In this document: positions 39,093 through 46,078 of the stretch, piece after piece
Position numbering within the stretch: position 1 is the first letter of the stretch
How the letters are laid out: each line of letters begins with the position of its first letter
Assembly (NCBI RefSeq): GCF_000817815.1
Contig: NZ_JPRD01000041.1
Span: 1 to 64,000 of the forward strand
Length of the DNA stretch: 64,000 bases
Direction: 5' to 3'
DNA from: Vibrio owensii CAIM 1854 = LMG 25443
GTDB taxonomy: Bacteria > Pseudomonadota > Gammaproteobacteria > Enterobacterales > Vibrionaceae
The notes under the pieces: model-generated
Told to the model about the DNA's origin: nothing
Database searches by the model: none
Seen by the model: only the letters and a program-made list of their open reading frames with translations
Position numbers and translations under genes: made by a program

Positions 39093-39170
39093 TTTGGATC
39101 ATGGGTGGCCAAAAAGTCACTGAGCAGTTAAAAGAGCTTTTGGATCATAGGTGACCAAAAGCTCTTTTTT
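39093..39170 (+). repeat. Two units of a palindromic repeat after cysC
   Basis: Unit 1 (39093-39115) reads TTTGG-ATCATGGGTGG-CCAAA and unit 2 (39130-39168) GAGCTTTTGG-ATCATAGGTGA-CCAAAAGCTC, 46 bases apart in the same orientation. Both have a TTTTGG/CCAAAA stem around a conserved ATCATRGGTG loop. The same pair of motifs occurs, in the same orientation, inside thiP at 59016-59064 (GGATCATGGGTGG plus YCAAAA, and AGCTTTTGGATYAT). This is a small dispersed repeat family rather than a simple terminator. Confidence 0.7.
39130..39170. terminator. Terminator of cysC formed by repeat unit 2
   Basis: AAAAGAGCTTTTGG and CCAAAAGCTCTTTT form a 14-pair stem and end in TTTTTT. It can end cysC on the plus strand and the convergent TIGR03899-type gene on the minus strand. 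It is also the second copy of the repeat described at 39093-39170. Confidence 0.8.
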
Positions 39171-39175
39171 ATGTA

Positions 39176-40081
39176 CTAAACGGTGTGGTTTACTGTGGTT
39201 TTTGCTTCACTATGAACGCTAAATCTTTGATTTAGAAGCGCTAGCATCTGGTCATAGTATTGATTGTTAGGCTTGTTACCAAGCAGCTTACACAACTCAT
39301 TACCTGTCGGAGTAAAGCGGTAGTAAAGCAGACGCACACCTTTTGTATTCACCTGTAATGACAAATTCTTACCTTGGTAGCTGAGCATCAAAGGCGTTTC
39401 AATACCAATTTCGCCAGACTCTAATTCGGTACTGTGTAGCAACCCCAATTCAATCAACACTAACAAACTTGAATAAGGAAGCTGGAAGCTACCCATGTTG
39501 AGATTGCTGGTGGTATCGCGTTTGCCAAAACTGAATATTCCGCCATGCGCTTTGTAGCCAATCAACAGTTTTCTACTTGAATCACCACCAAAACTGCACG
39601 CTAACGTCGCGGCACGTTGCAGAGTTTGGGCTTCTCTCGGCGACATGTCTTTCAGCACTTTAAGTGCTTTCATCGAAGTTGAACCGGGGTTGGTGACTTC
39701 GCGCTTCATGACTTGAGCCCAGAGTTTTTGCATCGAGCTGTTGTGGATGTCCTGAGCCATATCGAAAAAGCGATACAACCAGTCTTGGTCAGGTTCACCT
39801 GCGGTCTCATCTCGACACGAACTGTGCGCCAGTTTGAGGATCTGTTCTAAGTTCTTCTGTCTTTGTTCTTGGCGGCGTTGTTCTCTTAACTGAGCTCGCT
39901 CAAGTGCAGTTTTGGCTGGAGGATCACTTTGCAACAATGCGTCTAGCCCGTAGATTTGGGCAATGCTTTGAACACGGCTCGCACTGTCTTTAATGTAGCC
40001 AGACTTCTTTTCATGGTGAGTATGTTTTTGTTGTGTGGGTTCGTGTTCGATAACAACAGGTTGCTTTGTTGGTTCTGCCAT
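39176..40081 (-). CDS. TIGR03899-type conserved protein of unknown function
   Basis: The 301-residue product from MAEPTKQPVV resembles what I recall of the TIGR03899 family of Vibrio and relatives. It has no signal peptide or membrane helix. A charged Arg/Gln/Glu-rich helix (about 84-104, around REQRRQEQRQKNLEQ) precedes a globular part and a basic C terminus. Function is unknown. GGTAGGAAATGAA upstream of 40081 supports that start. It is convergent with cysC and divergent from the 34-codon ORF. Confidence 0.7.
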   Translation of the reverse strand: MAEPTKQPVVIEHEPTQQKHTHHEKKSGYIKDSASRVQSIAQIYGLDALLQSDPPAKTALERAQLREQRRQEQRQKNLEQILKLAHSSCRDETAGEPDQDWLYRFFDMAQDIHNSSMQKLWAQVMKREVTNPGSTSMKALKVLKDMSPREAQTLQRAATLACSFGGDSSRKLLIGYKAHGGIFSFGKRDTTSNLNMGSFQLPYSSLLVLIELGLLHSTELESGEIGIETPLMLSYQGKNLSLQVNTKGVRLLYYRFTPTGNELCKLLGNKPNNQYYDQMLALLNQRFSVHSEAKTTVNHTV

Positions 40082-40186
40082 TTCATTTCCTACCAAGACT
40101 GGCGATTAGCGCTTGCTTAAATTTACACCTTTCCTGTTTTCTCGACCAGAGAGGCATGTCTTGAAATTGACAGAATAAAGGCTATT

Positions 40187-40224
40187 CAAAATGATAATGA
40201 GTTGTTAAAATTGTTATCGTTATT
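40187..40224. promoter_or_regulatory. Two abutting Fur-like boxes
   Basis: CAAAATGATAATGAGTTGT (40187-40205) matches 12 of 19 bases of the Fur consensus. The adjacent TAAAATTGTTATCGTTATT (40206-40224), read on the other strand, matches 13 of 19. The site lies 12 bases before the start of the 34-codon ORF and about 105 bases before the divergent TIGR03899-type gene, so it could control either. Match counts were made by eye; the sequence is AT-rich, so chance is possible. Confidence 0.4.
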
Positions 40225-40235
40225 TTGGAGGGGTG

Positions 40236-40340
40236 ATGAAATATTCAGACGTAAGCAAACTGAGAAAGCACCTGTCGATAGCGCTACTTTTGGTTTTATA
40301 TGTTGGTGTATTAGCGTATTTGTCGCGCTACATTGTTTAA
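40236..40340 (+). CDS. Putative 34-residue membrane protein
   Basis: An ATG with a strong GGAGGGGTG ribosome site five bases away opens a 34-codon frame ending TAA. The product starts MKYSDVSKLRKHL, then has one hydrophobic helix (about 13-29, ALLLVLYVGVLAYL) and ends SRYIV, with positive charges before the helix. I do not recognise it. The ribosome site, the sensible topology and the Fur-like site upstream make a real small protein plausible. A longer 82-codon frame overlapping it in another register lacks these signs. Confidence 0.5.
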   Translation: MKYSDVSKLRKHLSIALLLVLYVGVLAYLSRYIV

Positions 40341-40351
40341 CTAACAGAAAG

Positions 40352-40376
40352 AAAAAAGGCGCCGAATCGACGCCTT
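40352..40376 (-). terminator. Terminator of the zrg-type operon
   Basis: AAGGCG and CGCCTT pair, with inner CG/CG pairing. On the minus strand TTTTTTC follows. It lies 45 bases past the DUF3299 gene stop and 12 bases past the convergent 34-codon ORF. Confidence 0.75.
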
Positions 40377-40420
40377 GGTGTATCTACTTAATCAGCTATA
40401 CGAGCTCATTGAGCTACAAA

Positions 40421-40915
40421 CTACATGTCATCGTAGGCTTCAATTGCTGAGCCATCAATCACGTAGGCCGTTTCTGCCAGTTCATGTTCTATGGTCTCGG
40501 TCCTTAATGTCCCCACGACATAAATGACATCCCACAACTCTTGTACTGGCGCTCCTTTCGGAAACTTCACGTAAATGATCTGGTTTGGTGGCGGTGGTGG
40601 AACGTGGATACAAGCGCCAAAATATGGCACCAGCAAAAATTCCGTCACTGTATTCGCATCACCTTCTAATGGGATCACAAAGCCAGGGATTTTTACCTTA
40701 CTGCCGTTCAGTTCTGGACGAACATTACCAATCTTTGACTGTAATGCCGCGCCACCGGTGTGGTCAGTCGCAGGCATACCTACGCTGTCGAACATCTTGC
40801 GCTCATTCTCAGGGACTAGATCAATCCAGTCGAGTTTCAACGGTTCATCACTTGCCAATACTGGCGCAGTGAACGAAATCAGTAGCAAGCAGCTAGCGAG
40901 TATCTTTTTCCACAT
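40421..40915 (-). CDS. DUF3299-type periplasmic protein of a zinc-uptake operon
   Basis: The 164-residue product has a signal peptide (MWKKILASCLLLISFTAPVLA) and a mature domain of DUF3299 type, with the conserved GFVIPLEGD and PYFGACIHVPPPPPNQIIYV region (about 79-117). That stretch contains Cys and His that could bind metal. It is the last gene of the operon with the ABC permease (5-base gap). In V. cholerae a zinc-regulated operon zrgABCDE contains related genes; the letter for this one is not certain to me. Confidence 0.85.
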   Translation of the reverse strand: MWKKILASCLLLISFTAPVLASDEPLKLDWIDLVPENERKMFDSVGMPATDHTGGAALQSKIGNVRPELNGSKVKIPGFVIPLEGDANTVTEFLLVPYFGACIHVPPPPPNQIIYVKFPKGAPVQELWDVIYVVGTLRTETIEHELAETAYVIDGSAIEAYDDM

Positions 40916-40920
40916 CTTTA

Positions 40921-42180
40921 CTAAATCCTAATTGTCATTCCATCACTGAGCGATTGTCGGTAAGCACGGAATGCAGGGATGAAGCCAATCACAATGCCTG
41001 CGCACTGCACAAAGCCAAGCAACATCCATTCATACGGCGACAGTGCCGTTAATGTTAGGTGTATACCATAACTTTGTTGGATTATCGGTTGCAAGAGGGC
41101 AAGCATAGAATACAAACCCGCGACCCCAACAATGATACCTGCAAATGTCAGTAAGCTTGCTTCGCTGATCAGCAAAGAGAACACGTGTTTTGGTCTTGCC
41201 CCCATTGCTCGTAGGATGGCCATTTCTCGGCGACGTTCTTGTAAGCTAGTGAGTAGACTGCTCAGCATCCCCAATAAACCTGCGACCACGACAAACCCTG
41301 ATACCGCCATTAGCGCTTGCTCAGCAATAGACATCATTCCCCACAATTCGTGTAGGGCGACACCCGGCATGATGGCGCTAAGCGGCTCTTGCGGATAGGT
41401 GTTAATTTGTCGTTGTAAAGCGAAGGTTTGAATGCGCGATTTCAAGCCAATCAACATCGCAGTAATTTGCTTAGGTTGGAAGTCTCTTGCCTTGAGTTCT
41501 TCTGCGCTCGGTGTCGGACCAAGACGAGCGCCACTTTCCCAACCGACATGTATCGCTTCAATTGCTTCCAATGAGACGTGGACGGTTTTGTCGACGGGTG
41601 TGCCTGTTGGAGCAAGAATGCCGACGACTTTAAACGGCAAGTTGTCATGGCGGCTAAAGCCTACATCGCTGATGCCATGGGCAATGATGATCTCACTACC
41701 GATTTTATAGCCCAGTTTTTTGGCGACATCAGAACCTAGTACTGTTTCGAATAAACCGTTGAATTCTCGACCTTCAGAGAAAGTTAGTGGTTGCTTACTT
41801 CCGTACTTGTAATGTTCGAAATAGCTGTGATTGGTCCCCATGACTCGGAAGCCTTTATGGGAATCACCCAATGAAATAGGAATCGCCCAGTCAACTGCTC
41901 GGTGATTGGCAAATTCTTCATAGCTTTTCCAGTCAATGTTGTTGGTTGCGTTGCCGATTCTGAAAACCGAGTACAGCAGCAGGTTTACCTGCCCTGAACG
42001 CCCGCCGACAATTAAATCAGTACCAGAAATGGTGTTGGCAAAACTGTCTTTGGCTTGGGTGCGAATTCGCTCTACGCCTAACAGAAGGACAACAGAAATC
42101 GCGACGGTCATGATGGTAAGTATCGCCGTCGCTTTGCGGTTCATCAGGCTTTTCCAAGCGAGCTTTACTACGGCACTCAT
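40921..42180 (-). CDS. ABC transporter permease, MacB/LolC-FtsX type
   Basis: The 419-residue product has an N-terminal membrane helix (about 19-36), a large periplasmic domain (about 40-280) and three C-terminal helices with the FtsX-family stretch RRREMAILRAMGA (about 317-329). It overlaps the ATPase gene by four bases (ATGA), indicating coupled translation. FtsX-type permeases move lipoproteins, peptides or drive mechanotransmission; in this zinc-regulated operon it is thought to act in zinc acquisition. Confidence 0.9.
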   Translation of the reverse strand: MSAVVKLAWKSLMNRKATAILTIMTVAISVVLLLGVERIRTQAKDSFANTISGTDLIVGGRSGQVNLLLYSVFRIGNATNNIDWKSYEEFANHRAVDWAIPISLGDSHKGFRVMGTNHSYFEHYKYGSKQPLTFSEGREFNGLFETVLGSDVAKKLGYKIGSEIIIAHGISDVGFSRHDNLPFKVVGILAPTGTPVDKTVHVSLEAIEAIHVGWESGARLGPTPSAEELKARDFQPKQITAMLIGLKSRIQTFALQRQINTYPQEPLSAIMPGVALHELWGMMSIAEQALMAVSGFVVVAGLLGMLSSLLTSLQERRREMAILRAMGARPKHVFSLLISEASLLTFAGIIVGVAGLYSMLALLQPIIQQSYGIHLTLTALSPYEWMLLGFVQCAGIVIGFIPAFRAYRQSLSDGMTIRI

Positions 42181-42905
42181 GATGCGGCTCCTAGGGTTTG
42201 CGCTTGATTGATTTCAGGCAAATTTAGTGTTCTGTGGAAGAGAGATTCCAGAGTTGGATCATGGCTAACAAAAACCAATGTAGCGTTGGCAAGATTGGCT
42301 TGTTCCATCAATAACTCAATAAACGCTTTGCGGTTGTCATGATCCAAGGCTGAAGTTGGCTCGTCAGCAATCACCAGTTCAGGTTGGCCGATCAGTGCGC
42401 GGGCAGCAGCAACGCGTTGTTGCTGGCCAATACTCAGCTCAGAGACTGGCTTATTGTGCAGTGCTTTCGGAAGATGCAAACGTTCTAGCAGTGATGTTGC
42501 TTGCTCTTCAAGCGTTGCAGTCGAAGCGTTTGGTGCAACGCGATCTCGGCGAATTTTGCTGAATTGGCATGGGATTAGGACGTTTTCGATCACATTCAAG
42601 TAAGGCAACAAATTGAATTGTTGGAAGATATAGCCAATGTGATCGGCACGAAATTTGTCTCTTTGACTTGCTCTTAAGCTTGCAAGATCGGTATCAAGTA
42701 CAGACAGAGAGCCTGATGTGAGCGTATTGATTCCAGTTAGTAGGGCAAGCAGAGTCGATTTACCACAGCCGCTAGGGCCTTTGATAAAGACATGCTCGCC
42801 TTGAGCGATGTGTAAGTGTGGAATATTAATGGTCGCGTTTTCAGAGCCGGGCCAGACAAACTGGGCGTTAGCAAGCTCAACAACGTTTGACGTGGTTTCA
42901 GTCAT
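42177..42905 (-). CDS. ABC transporter ATP-binding protein, LolD/MacB type
   Basis: The 242-residue product has Walker A GPSGCGKST (43-51), Q-loop at Gln95, signature LSIGQQQ (157-163) and Walker B VIADEPTSALD (178-188). It belongs to the LolD/MacB-like class and pairs with the FtsX-type permease that overlaps its end. A strong hairpin separates it from zrgA upstream (52-base gap), which should lower its expression relative to ZrgA. Confidence 0.92.
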   Translation of the reverse strand: MTETTSNVVELANAQFVWPGSENATINIPHLHIAQGEHVFIKGPSGCGKSTLLALLTGINTLTSGSLSVLDTDLASLRASQRDKFRADHIGYIFQQFNLLPYLNVIENVLIPCQFSKIRRDRVAPNASTATLEEQATSLLERLHLPKALHNKPVSELSIGQQQRVAAARALIGQPELVIADEPTSALDHDNRKAFIELLMEQANLANATLVFVSHDPTLESLFHRTLNLPEINQAQTLGAAS

Positions 42906-42922
42906 AATAAATTACCAAAGCA

Positions 42923-42952
42923 ATGGCGTGTGAGTAAGTACTCACACGCCAT
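42923..42952 (-). other. Strong intercistronic hairpin after zrgA
   Basis: ATGGCGTGTGAGTA and TACTCACACGCCAT are perfect inverted repeats separated by two bases, giving 12 to 14 pairs. It lies in the 52-base gap between the zrgA stop and the ABC ATPase start. No T-run follows on the minus strand, so it is more likely an mRNA-stabilising or attenuating structure than a full terminator. Confidence 0.75.
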
Positions 42953-42957
42953 GTGAG

Positions 42958-43680
42958 TTATTTAATTGCGATCTTTGTGTTGCCTTTGTTCAACGTTGTC
43001 GCTGACTGAGTAGTGTCAGTGAATAGATTTGCGCTGATTGATTCTGTTGCTGGGAACTGATTGAACCAAGTTGTATCAATGCTGTTTAGGTCTGCGACTG
43101 AATCACAGTGGTAACGGTATTCAACAGTAAACTCACCGTGGCCGCCGTGTTCATGATCGTGGCCTTCATGGTCGTGACCTTCGTGATCGTGGTGCTCATG
43201 GCCGTCATGGTCATCATGCGCATGCTCTTCATGATCATGGCCTTTGTGTTCGTGATCATGGTCGTGCTCATGTTTGTCATGATCGTGACCTTCGTGGTCA
43301 TGCTTATCGTGGTCGTGGCCTTCATGATCATGGTGGTCATGACCTTCGTGAGAATCTTGGCCTAGTGTGTGAGATACATGAACATCTTCAATCACACATT
43401 TTGCTTGTTGGTTGATAGCAAATAGCTTGTCTGTATCTTTTAGCGCAGCAATCGCTTGCTTAAGTGCTTGCTCTTGCTCCGCATTTTCTGGTGCGTGTTC
43501 AAAGCCCACTACGTCAGCGCCTGGAGAAGTGATTTCAATCAATAGGTCTTTACCGTCTTGAGCAATATTGAATTCTACGTGACCGTGAACGTGCGCTTCG
43601 TGCTGACGGTATTCTTCTGCGTTAGCAGTTGCTGCTAGTGATAGGCCGATAACAAGAGCTAGAGCGTGTTTAGATGGCAT
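42958..43680 (-). CDS. zrgA: Zinc uptake protein ZrgA (DUF2796)
   Basis: ZrgA is a periplasmic histidine-rich protein of a Zur-regulated zinc acquisition system described in V. cholerae. The 240-residue product has a signal peptide (about 1-21), an N-terminal domain beginning with HEAHVHGHVEFNIA, and a central tract (about 112-186) of repeated HDHEGHDHDKH-like units, which surely binds metal ions, followed by HGEFTVEYRYHC. The opposite strand of the His tract gives an artificial 85-codon frame. Confidence 0.92.
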   Translation of the reverse strand: MPSKHALALVIGLSLAATANAEEYRQHEAHVHGHVEFNIAQDGKDLLIEITSPGADVVGFEHAPENAEQEQALKQAIAALKDTDKLFAINQQAKCVIEDVHVSHTLGQDSHEGHDHHDHEGHDHDKHDHEGHDHDKHEHDHDHEHKGHDHEEHAHDDHDGHEHHDHEGHDHEGHDHEHGGHGEFTVEYRYHCDSVADLNSIDTTWFNQFPATESISANLFTDTTQSATTLNKGNTKIAIK

Positions 43681-43779
43681 TTTCTTTTTCCTAATTTGCT
43701 TAATTATTTTGCTGTGGTTGCTGAATTAAATCATGAGGTTAGCAACCAGTTTTGTTTCTAGTATGGGGACTTCTTAAGT

Positions 43780-44079
43780 TTAAGCAAATATCGGCGGCGC
43801 ACGTGCTGTGTAGCGCACATCACTGACATTTAAGTGCTTTTCGATAACGTCAGAATGCGTTGAACGTTGATACGTTGGAGCGAGAATTTCTGGTAGAGCC
43901 TTAACCAGACCATGATGAGCTCCTGCAAACATTTGGCAGTGATGGTGGCTGTGATGTTCTGGAATTAGGTCAAGTTCATGGGCAATGGTAGCGAAATTCC
44001 ATACGATCAGTAACGCAACACTGAGCAAGACAACAGTGCGACGCCAATGATGTGTGGTTGCTAGCCAGCGATAGTGCAT
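43780..44079 (-). CDS. DUF2607-type membrane protein, first gene of the zrg-type operon
   Basis: The 99-residue product has a basic N terminus, one membrane helix (about 17-33) and a His-rich patch LIPEHHSHHHCQMFAGAHHG (about 38-57) that could bind zinc. It resembles DUF2607 proteins. It lies just behind a Zur-like palindrome and 99 bases before zrgA, so it is the first gene of the operon. An inverted repeat GGTTGCT/AGCAACC (about 43717-43747) lies in the gap to zrgA. Confidence 0.8.
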   Translation of the reverse strand: MHYRWLATTHHWRRTVVLLSVALLIVWNFATIAHELDLIPEHHSHHHCQMFAGAHHGLVKALPEILAPTYQRSTHSDVIEKHLNVSDVRYTARAPPIFA

Positions 44080-44103
44080 CTTAAAGCCCGAAATGATACT
44101 TGG

Positions 44104-44118
44104 TGTTATAATATAACA
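44104..44118 (-). promoter_or_regulatory. Zur box upstream of the zrg-type operon
   Basis: TGTTATAATATAACA is a perfect palindrome around a central A and equals the core of the Zur consensus (GAAATGTTATANTATAACATTTC). It lies 24 bases before the start of the DUF2607 gene. Repression of the zinc-uptake operon by zinc-bound Zur is the natural reading. Confidence 0.9.
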
Positions 44119-44219
44119 TCCATTTTCGCTAAAAGTTCACTCTTTTGTTAGTGCAGAGCAAATTATCTTTGGTGAAAGAAGTGCTTATGAGAAGAGTAAG
44201 CTGGGAAAGGTAAGGAAGT

Positions 44220-44247
44220 CGCTCCCTGCCAAGTGTGGCAAGGAGCG
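44220..44247 (-). terminator. Hairpin after ytfJ
   Basis: CGCTCCCTGCCA and TGGCAAGGAGCG form a stem of about 11 pairs with a four-base loop and one bulge-like mismatch. It follows the ytfJ stop by 8 bases; the T-rich run after it (ACTTCCTT) is weak. It probably ends ytfJ transcription. Confidence 0.6.
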
Positions 44248-44255
44248 TAAAACAG

Positions 44256-44807
44256 CTAGATGTTTTGTTTGATAAGTCCAAGTACTTGCGTGATTTCATC
44301 AGGAGTCAGTGCGCCTTCTTTGATGAACAACACTTTACCTTGTTTATCTTGCACAATGATTGCAGAGCTTTCTTCTTTTAGGGCCCAAGAGCTTGCTACT
44401 ACACCGTTTTCATCCAGAACCATAGAAGACCAAGGAAATTCTTGTTTGCTGTCTTGTGCTGAAGACTTCACAAACGAGCCTGTTCCCCAAACTGCATCAT
44501 CTTGATTGATGATGGTTGTGGTTTGGTAAGCGTCTGCTGGGAATTTTGCGTCAGTAAGTGCGACCATCAATGGTGCATTCATTTCTTTTGAGCTGCTGCG
44601 TCCTGCAATAGCCTGAATAACTCGGACCTTACCTAGCATCTGTTGAGTTGCCCAAGGTTGGTAAGCCACACCTTCACCTTGCAGTACGATTTCACCGTAA
44701 GCATCAACTTTTGCTGCGGGTACACTCTCTCCAAGAGACAGGTTGTGAGCAAGCGCTAGACCCGGAGTAAGAGCAAGGAAAAGAGGGAGGAGAGTCTTAG
44801 TTTTCAT
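44256..44807 (-). CDS. ytfJ: YtfJ-family periplasmic protein
   Basis: The 183-residue product from MKTKTLLPLFLALTPG has a signal peptide cut after ALA (about 20). The mature part resembles YtfJ proteins, which have a thioredoxin-like fold without the CxxC pair. Function is unknown. GGAA about nine bases before 44807 supports that start; upstream in-frame ATGs are less likely. The order ytfJ-ytfK-msrA-tamA-tamB-ytfP matches E. coli apart from strand details. Confidence 0.85.
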   Translation of the reverse strand: MKTKTLLPLFLALTPGLALAHNLSLGESVPAAKVDAYGEIVLQGEGVAYQPWATQQMLGKVRVIQAIAGRSSSKEMNAPLMVALTDAKFPADAYQTTTIINQDDAVWGTGSFVKSSAQDSKQEFPWSSMVLDENGVVASSWALKEESSAIIVQDKQGKVLFIKEGALTPDEITQVLGLIKQNI

Positions 44808-45023
44808 ATTGTTATGTTCCATATGGGTTGTGAGACTTCCCAAGTATATACTTACAGTGCATAAAAATGTAGAACCGTTTATAACAATTCTTTAACGTAT
44901 GATGTCTAATATTGTTGCGTTAACGTTGAAATTTGATAGAATGAACCACGTCGCAAATTGCGCATAAAAGGTTGCCAAGGAAAGAGCAATCAGTGTTTTC
45001 TCAAAAGGATGTTGAGGTTGGTT

Positions 45024-45224
45024 ATGCTACGTGAGTTTGCTGTTTACCGTCCACGTCAGGTGGCGCGTTTCGTTAAGACTTTATTCAAAGGTCAGTTTTC
45101 AATTGCAGGTGTGGGTGAGTTCCGTTTTGATAACGGCAAAGTACTATTACCTGACGTTAAAAATCCCAAACAACTCTCTGTATTTAGAGAAGTAAACCAA
45201 GCGATATTATCGCTCCCGGTATAA
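45024..45224 (+). CDS. ytfK: DUF1107-type protein YtfK
   Basis: The 66-residue product starts MLREFAVYRPRQVARFVKTL and matches DUF1107/YtfK. In E. coli YtfK binds SpoT and pushes it toward (p)ppGpp synthesis under phosphate or fatty acid starvation. The frame stays open 22 codons upstream, but GAGG before the ATG at 45024 and the family length favour this start. It is divergent from ytfJ and followed by a terminator shared with msrA. Confidence 0.9.
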   Translation: MLREFAVYRPRQVARFVKTLFKGQFSIAGVGEFRFDNGKVLLPDVKNPKQLSVFREVNQAILSLPV

Positions 45225-45237
45225 TGACAAGATTTGT

Positions 45238-45264
45238 AAAAGAGCGACTTTCGTCGCTCTTTTT
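45238..45264. terminator. Bidirectional terminator between ytfK and msrA
   Basis: AGAGCGAC and GTCGCTCT pair across a four-base TTTC loop and are flanked by AAA and TTTTT. It lies between convergent genes. Confidence 0.88.
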
Positions 45265-45273
45265 CGTTTCGGA

Positions 45274-45912
45274 TTAACCTTGAAGGCTCGGTGGGAAGCA
45301 AACACCTGTGCCGCCCAATCCACAATAACCGTTTGGATTTTTTGCTAGGTATTGCTGATGGTAGGTTTCTGCAAAGTAGTAAGGGCCCGCCGCTTGGATT
45401 TCCGTCGTGATTGCCGCGCGCTGATCTTCTTGCAACGCTTGTTGATATTGGATTTTCGATTTTTCTGCCGCATCTTGTTGTTCTGGCGAGTAGGTATAAA
45501 TCGCAGAACGGTACTGAGTTCCTAAATCGTTACCTTGGCGCATCCCTTGCGTAGGGTCGTGTCTTTCCCAAAACGTTGCCAGTAATTGCTCCAGAGAAAT
45601 TATGCGCTCGTCGAATACGACGCGAACCACTTCGGTATGGCCAGTTTTGCCTGTACAAACTTCATCGTAAGTGGGATTTTGCGTGTAACCACCTGCGTAA
45701 CCGACGGATGTTGATACGACGCCTTCAAGTTGCCAAAACAGGCGTTCAGCGCCCCAAAAGCAGCCCATTCCGAATAAAATTTGCTGTTGGTGAGATTGTG
45801 GCTGAGCCGTTAAACTCGATTGATTTACAAAATGAGTGTCATCGATTTGCATTGATGCCTCTCGACCAGGCAGTGCATCTTCTATACTGATCATTGTCTG
45901 TTTGTTGAGCAT
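45274..45912 (-). CDS. msrA: Peptide methionine sulfoxide reductase MsrA
   Basis: MsrA reduces methionine-S-sulfoxide in proteins. The 212-residue product has the catalytic GCFWGAE with Cys51, and a recycling cysteine in the C-terminal [14 protein letters not shown]. Length is that of E. coli MsrA. AAGGA lies nine bases before the ATG. It is divergent from tamA across 166 bases. Confidence 0.96.
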   Translation of the reverse strand: MLNKQTMISIEDALPGREASMQIDDTHFVNQSSLTAQPQSHQQQILFGMGCFWGAERLFWQLEGVVSTSVGYAGGYTQNPTYDEVCTGKTGHTEVVRVVFDERIISLEQLLATFWERHDPTQGMRQGNDLGTQYRSAIYTYSPEQQDAAEKSKIQYQQALQEDQRAAITTEIQAAGPYYFAETYHQQYLAKNPNGYCGLGGTGVCFPPSLQG

Positions 45913-46078
45913 GGTATTTGTCCTTCAATACGTGTCTTAATTTTGCGAATTATTTTATTCAGTCTGAATATGATGTTGTGATGACATAGACCGTAGTAAA
46001 CCTATTAATATTACAGACTTAGCCTTTAATTGGCGTTATTATTGTTTACGTTTATTTAACCTCGTCCAGCTAAAAAGC

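Noticed and set aside
40202-40450. 82-codon plus-strand frame over the 34-codon ORF and into the convergent DUF3299 gene
   Set aside because: It has no ribosome site, odd composition, crosses a terminator hairpin and runs antisense into the 3' end of the DUF3299 gene. The 34-codon frame in another register fits better.
42250-42275. TTGGATCATGG inside the ABC ATPase gene as another copy of the palindromic repeat
   Set aside because: The match stops after 11 bases and the codons give the conserved VSHDP H-loop motif, so coding constraint explains it.
43086-43345. Tandem repeats that might be a CRISPR-like array
   Set aside because: The units are short, degenerate and in frame, coding for the His-rich tract of ZrgA; there are no spacers.
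43108-43365. 85-codon Met/Val-rich plus-strand frame
   Set aside because: It is the reverse strand of the ZrgA histidine tract; the hydrophobic look comes from the complement of CAT/CAC codons.
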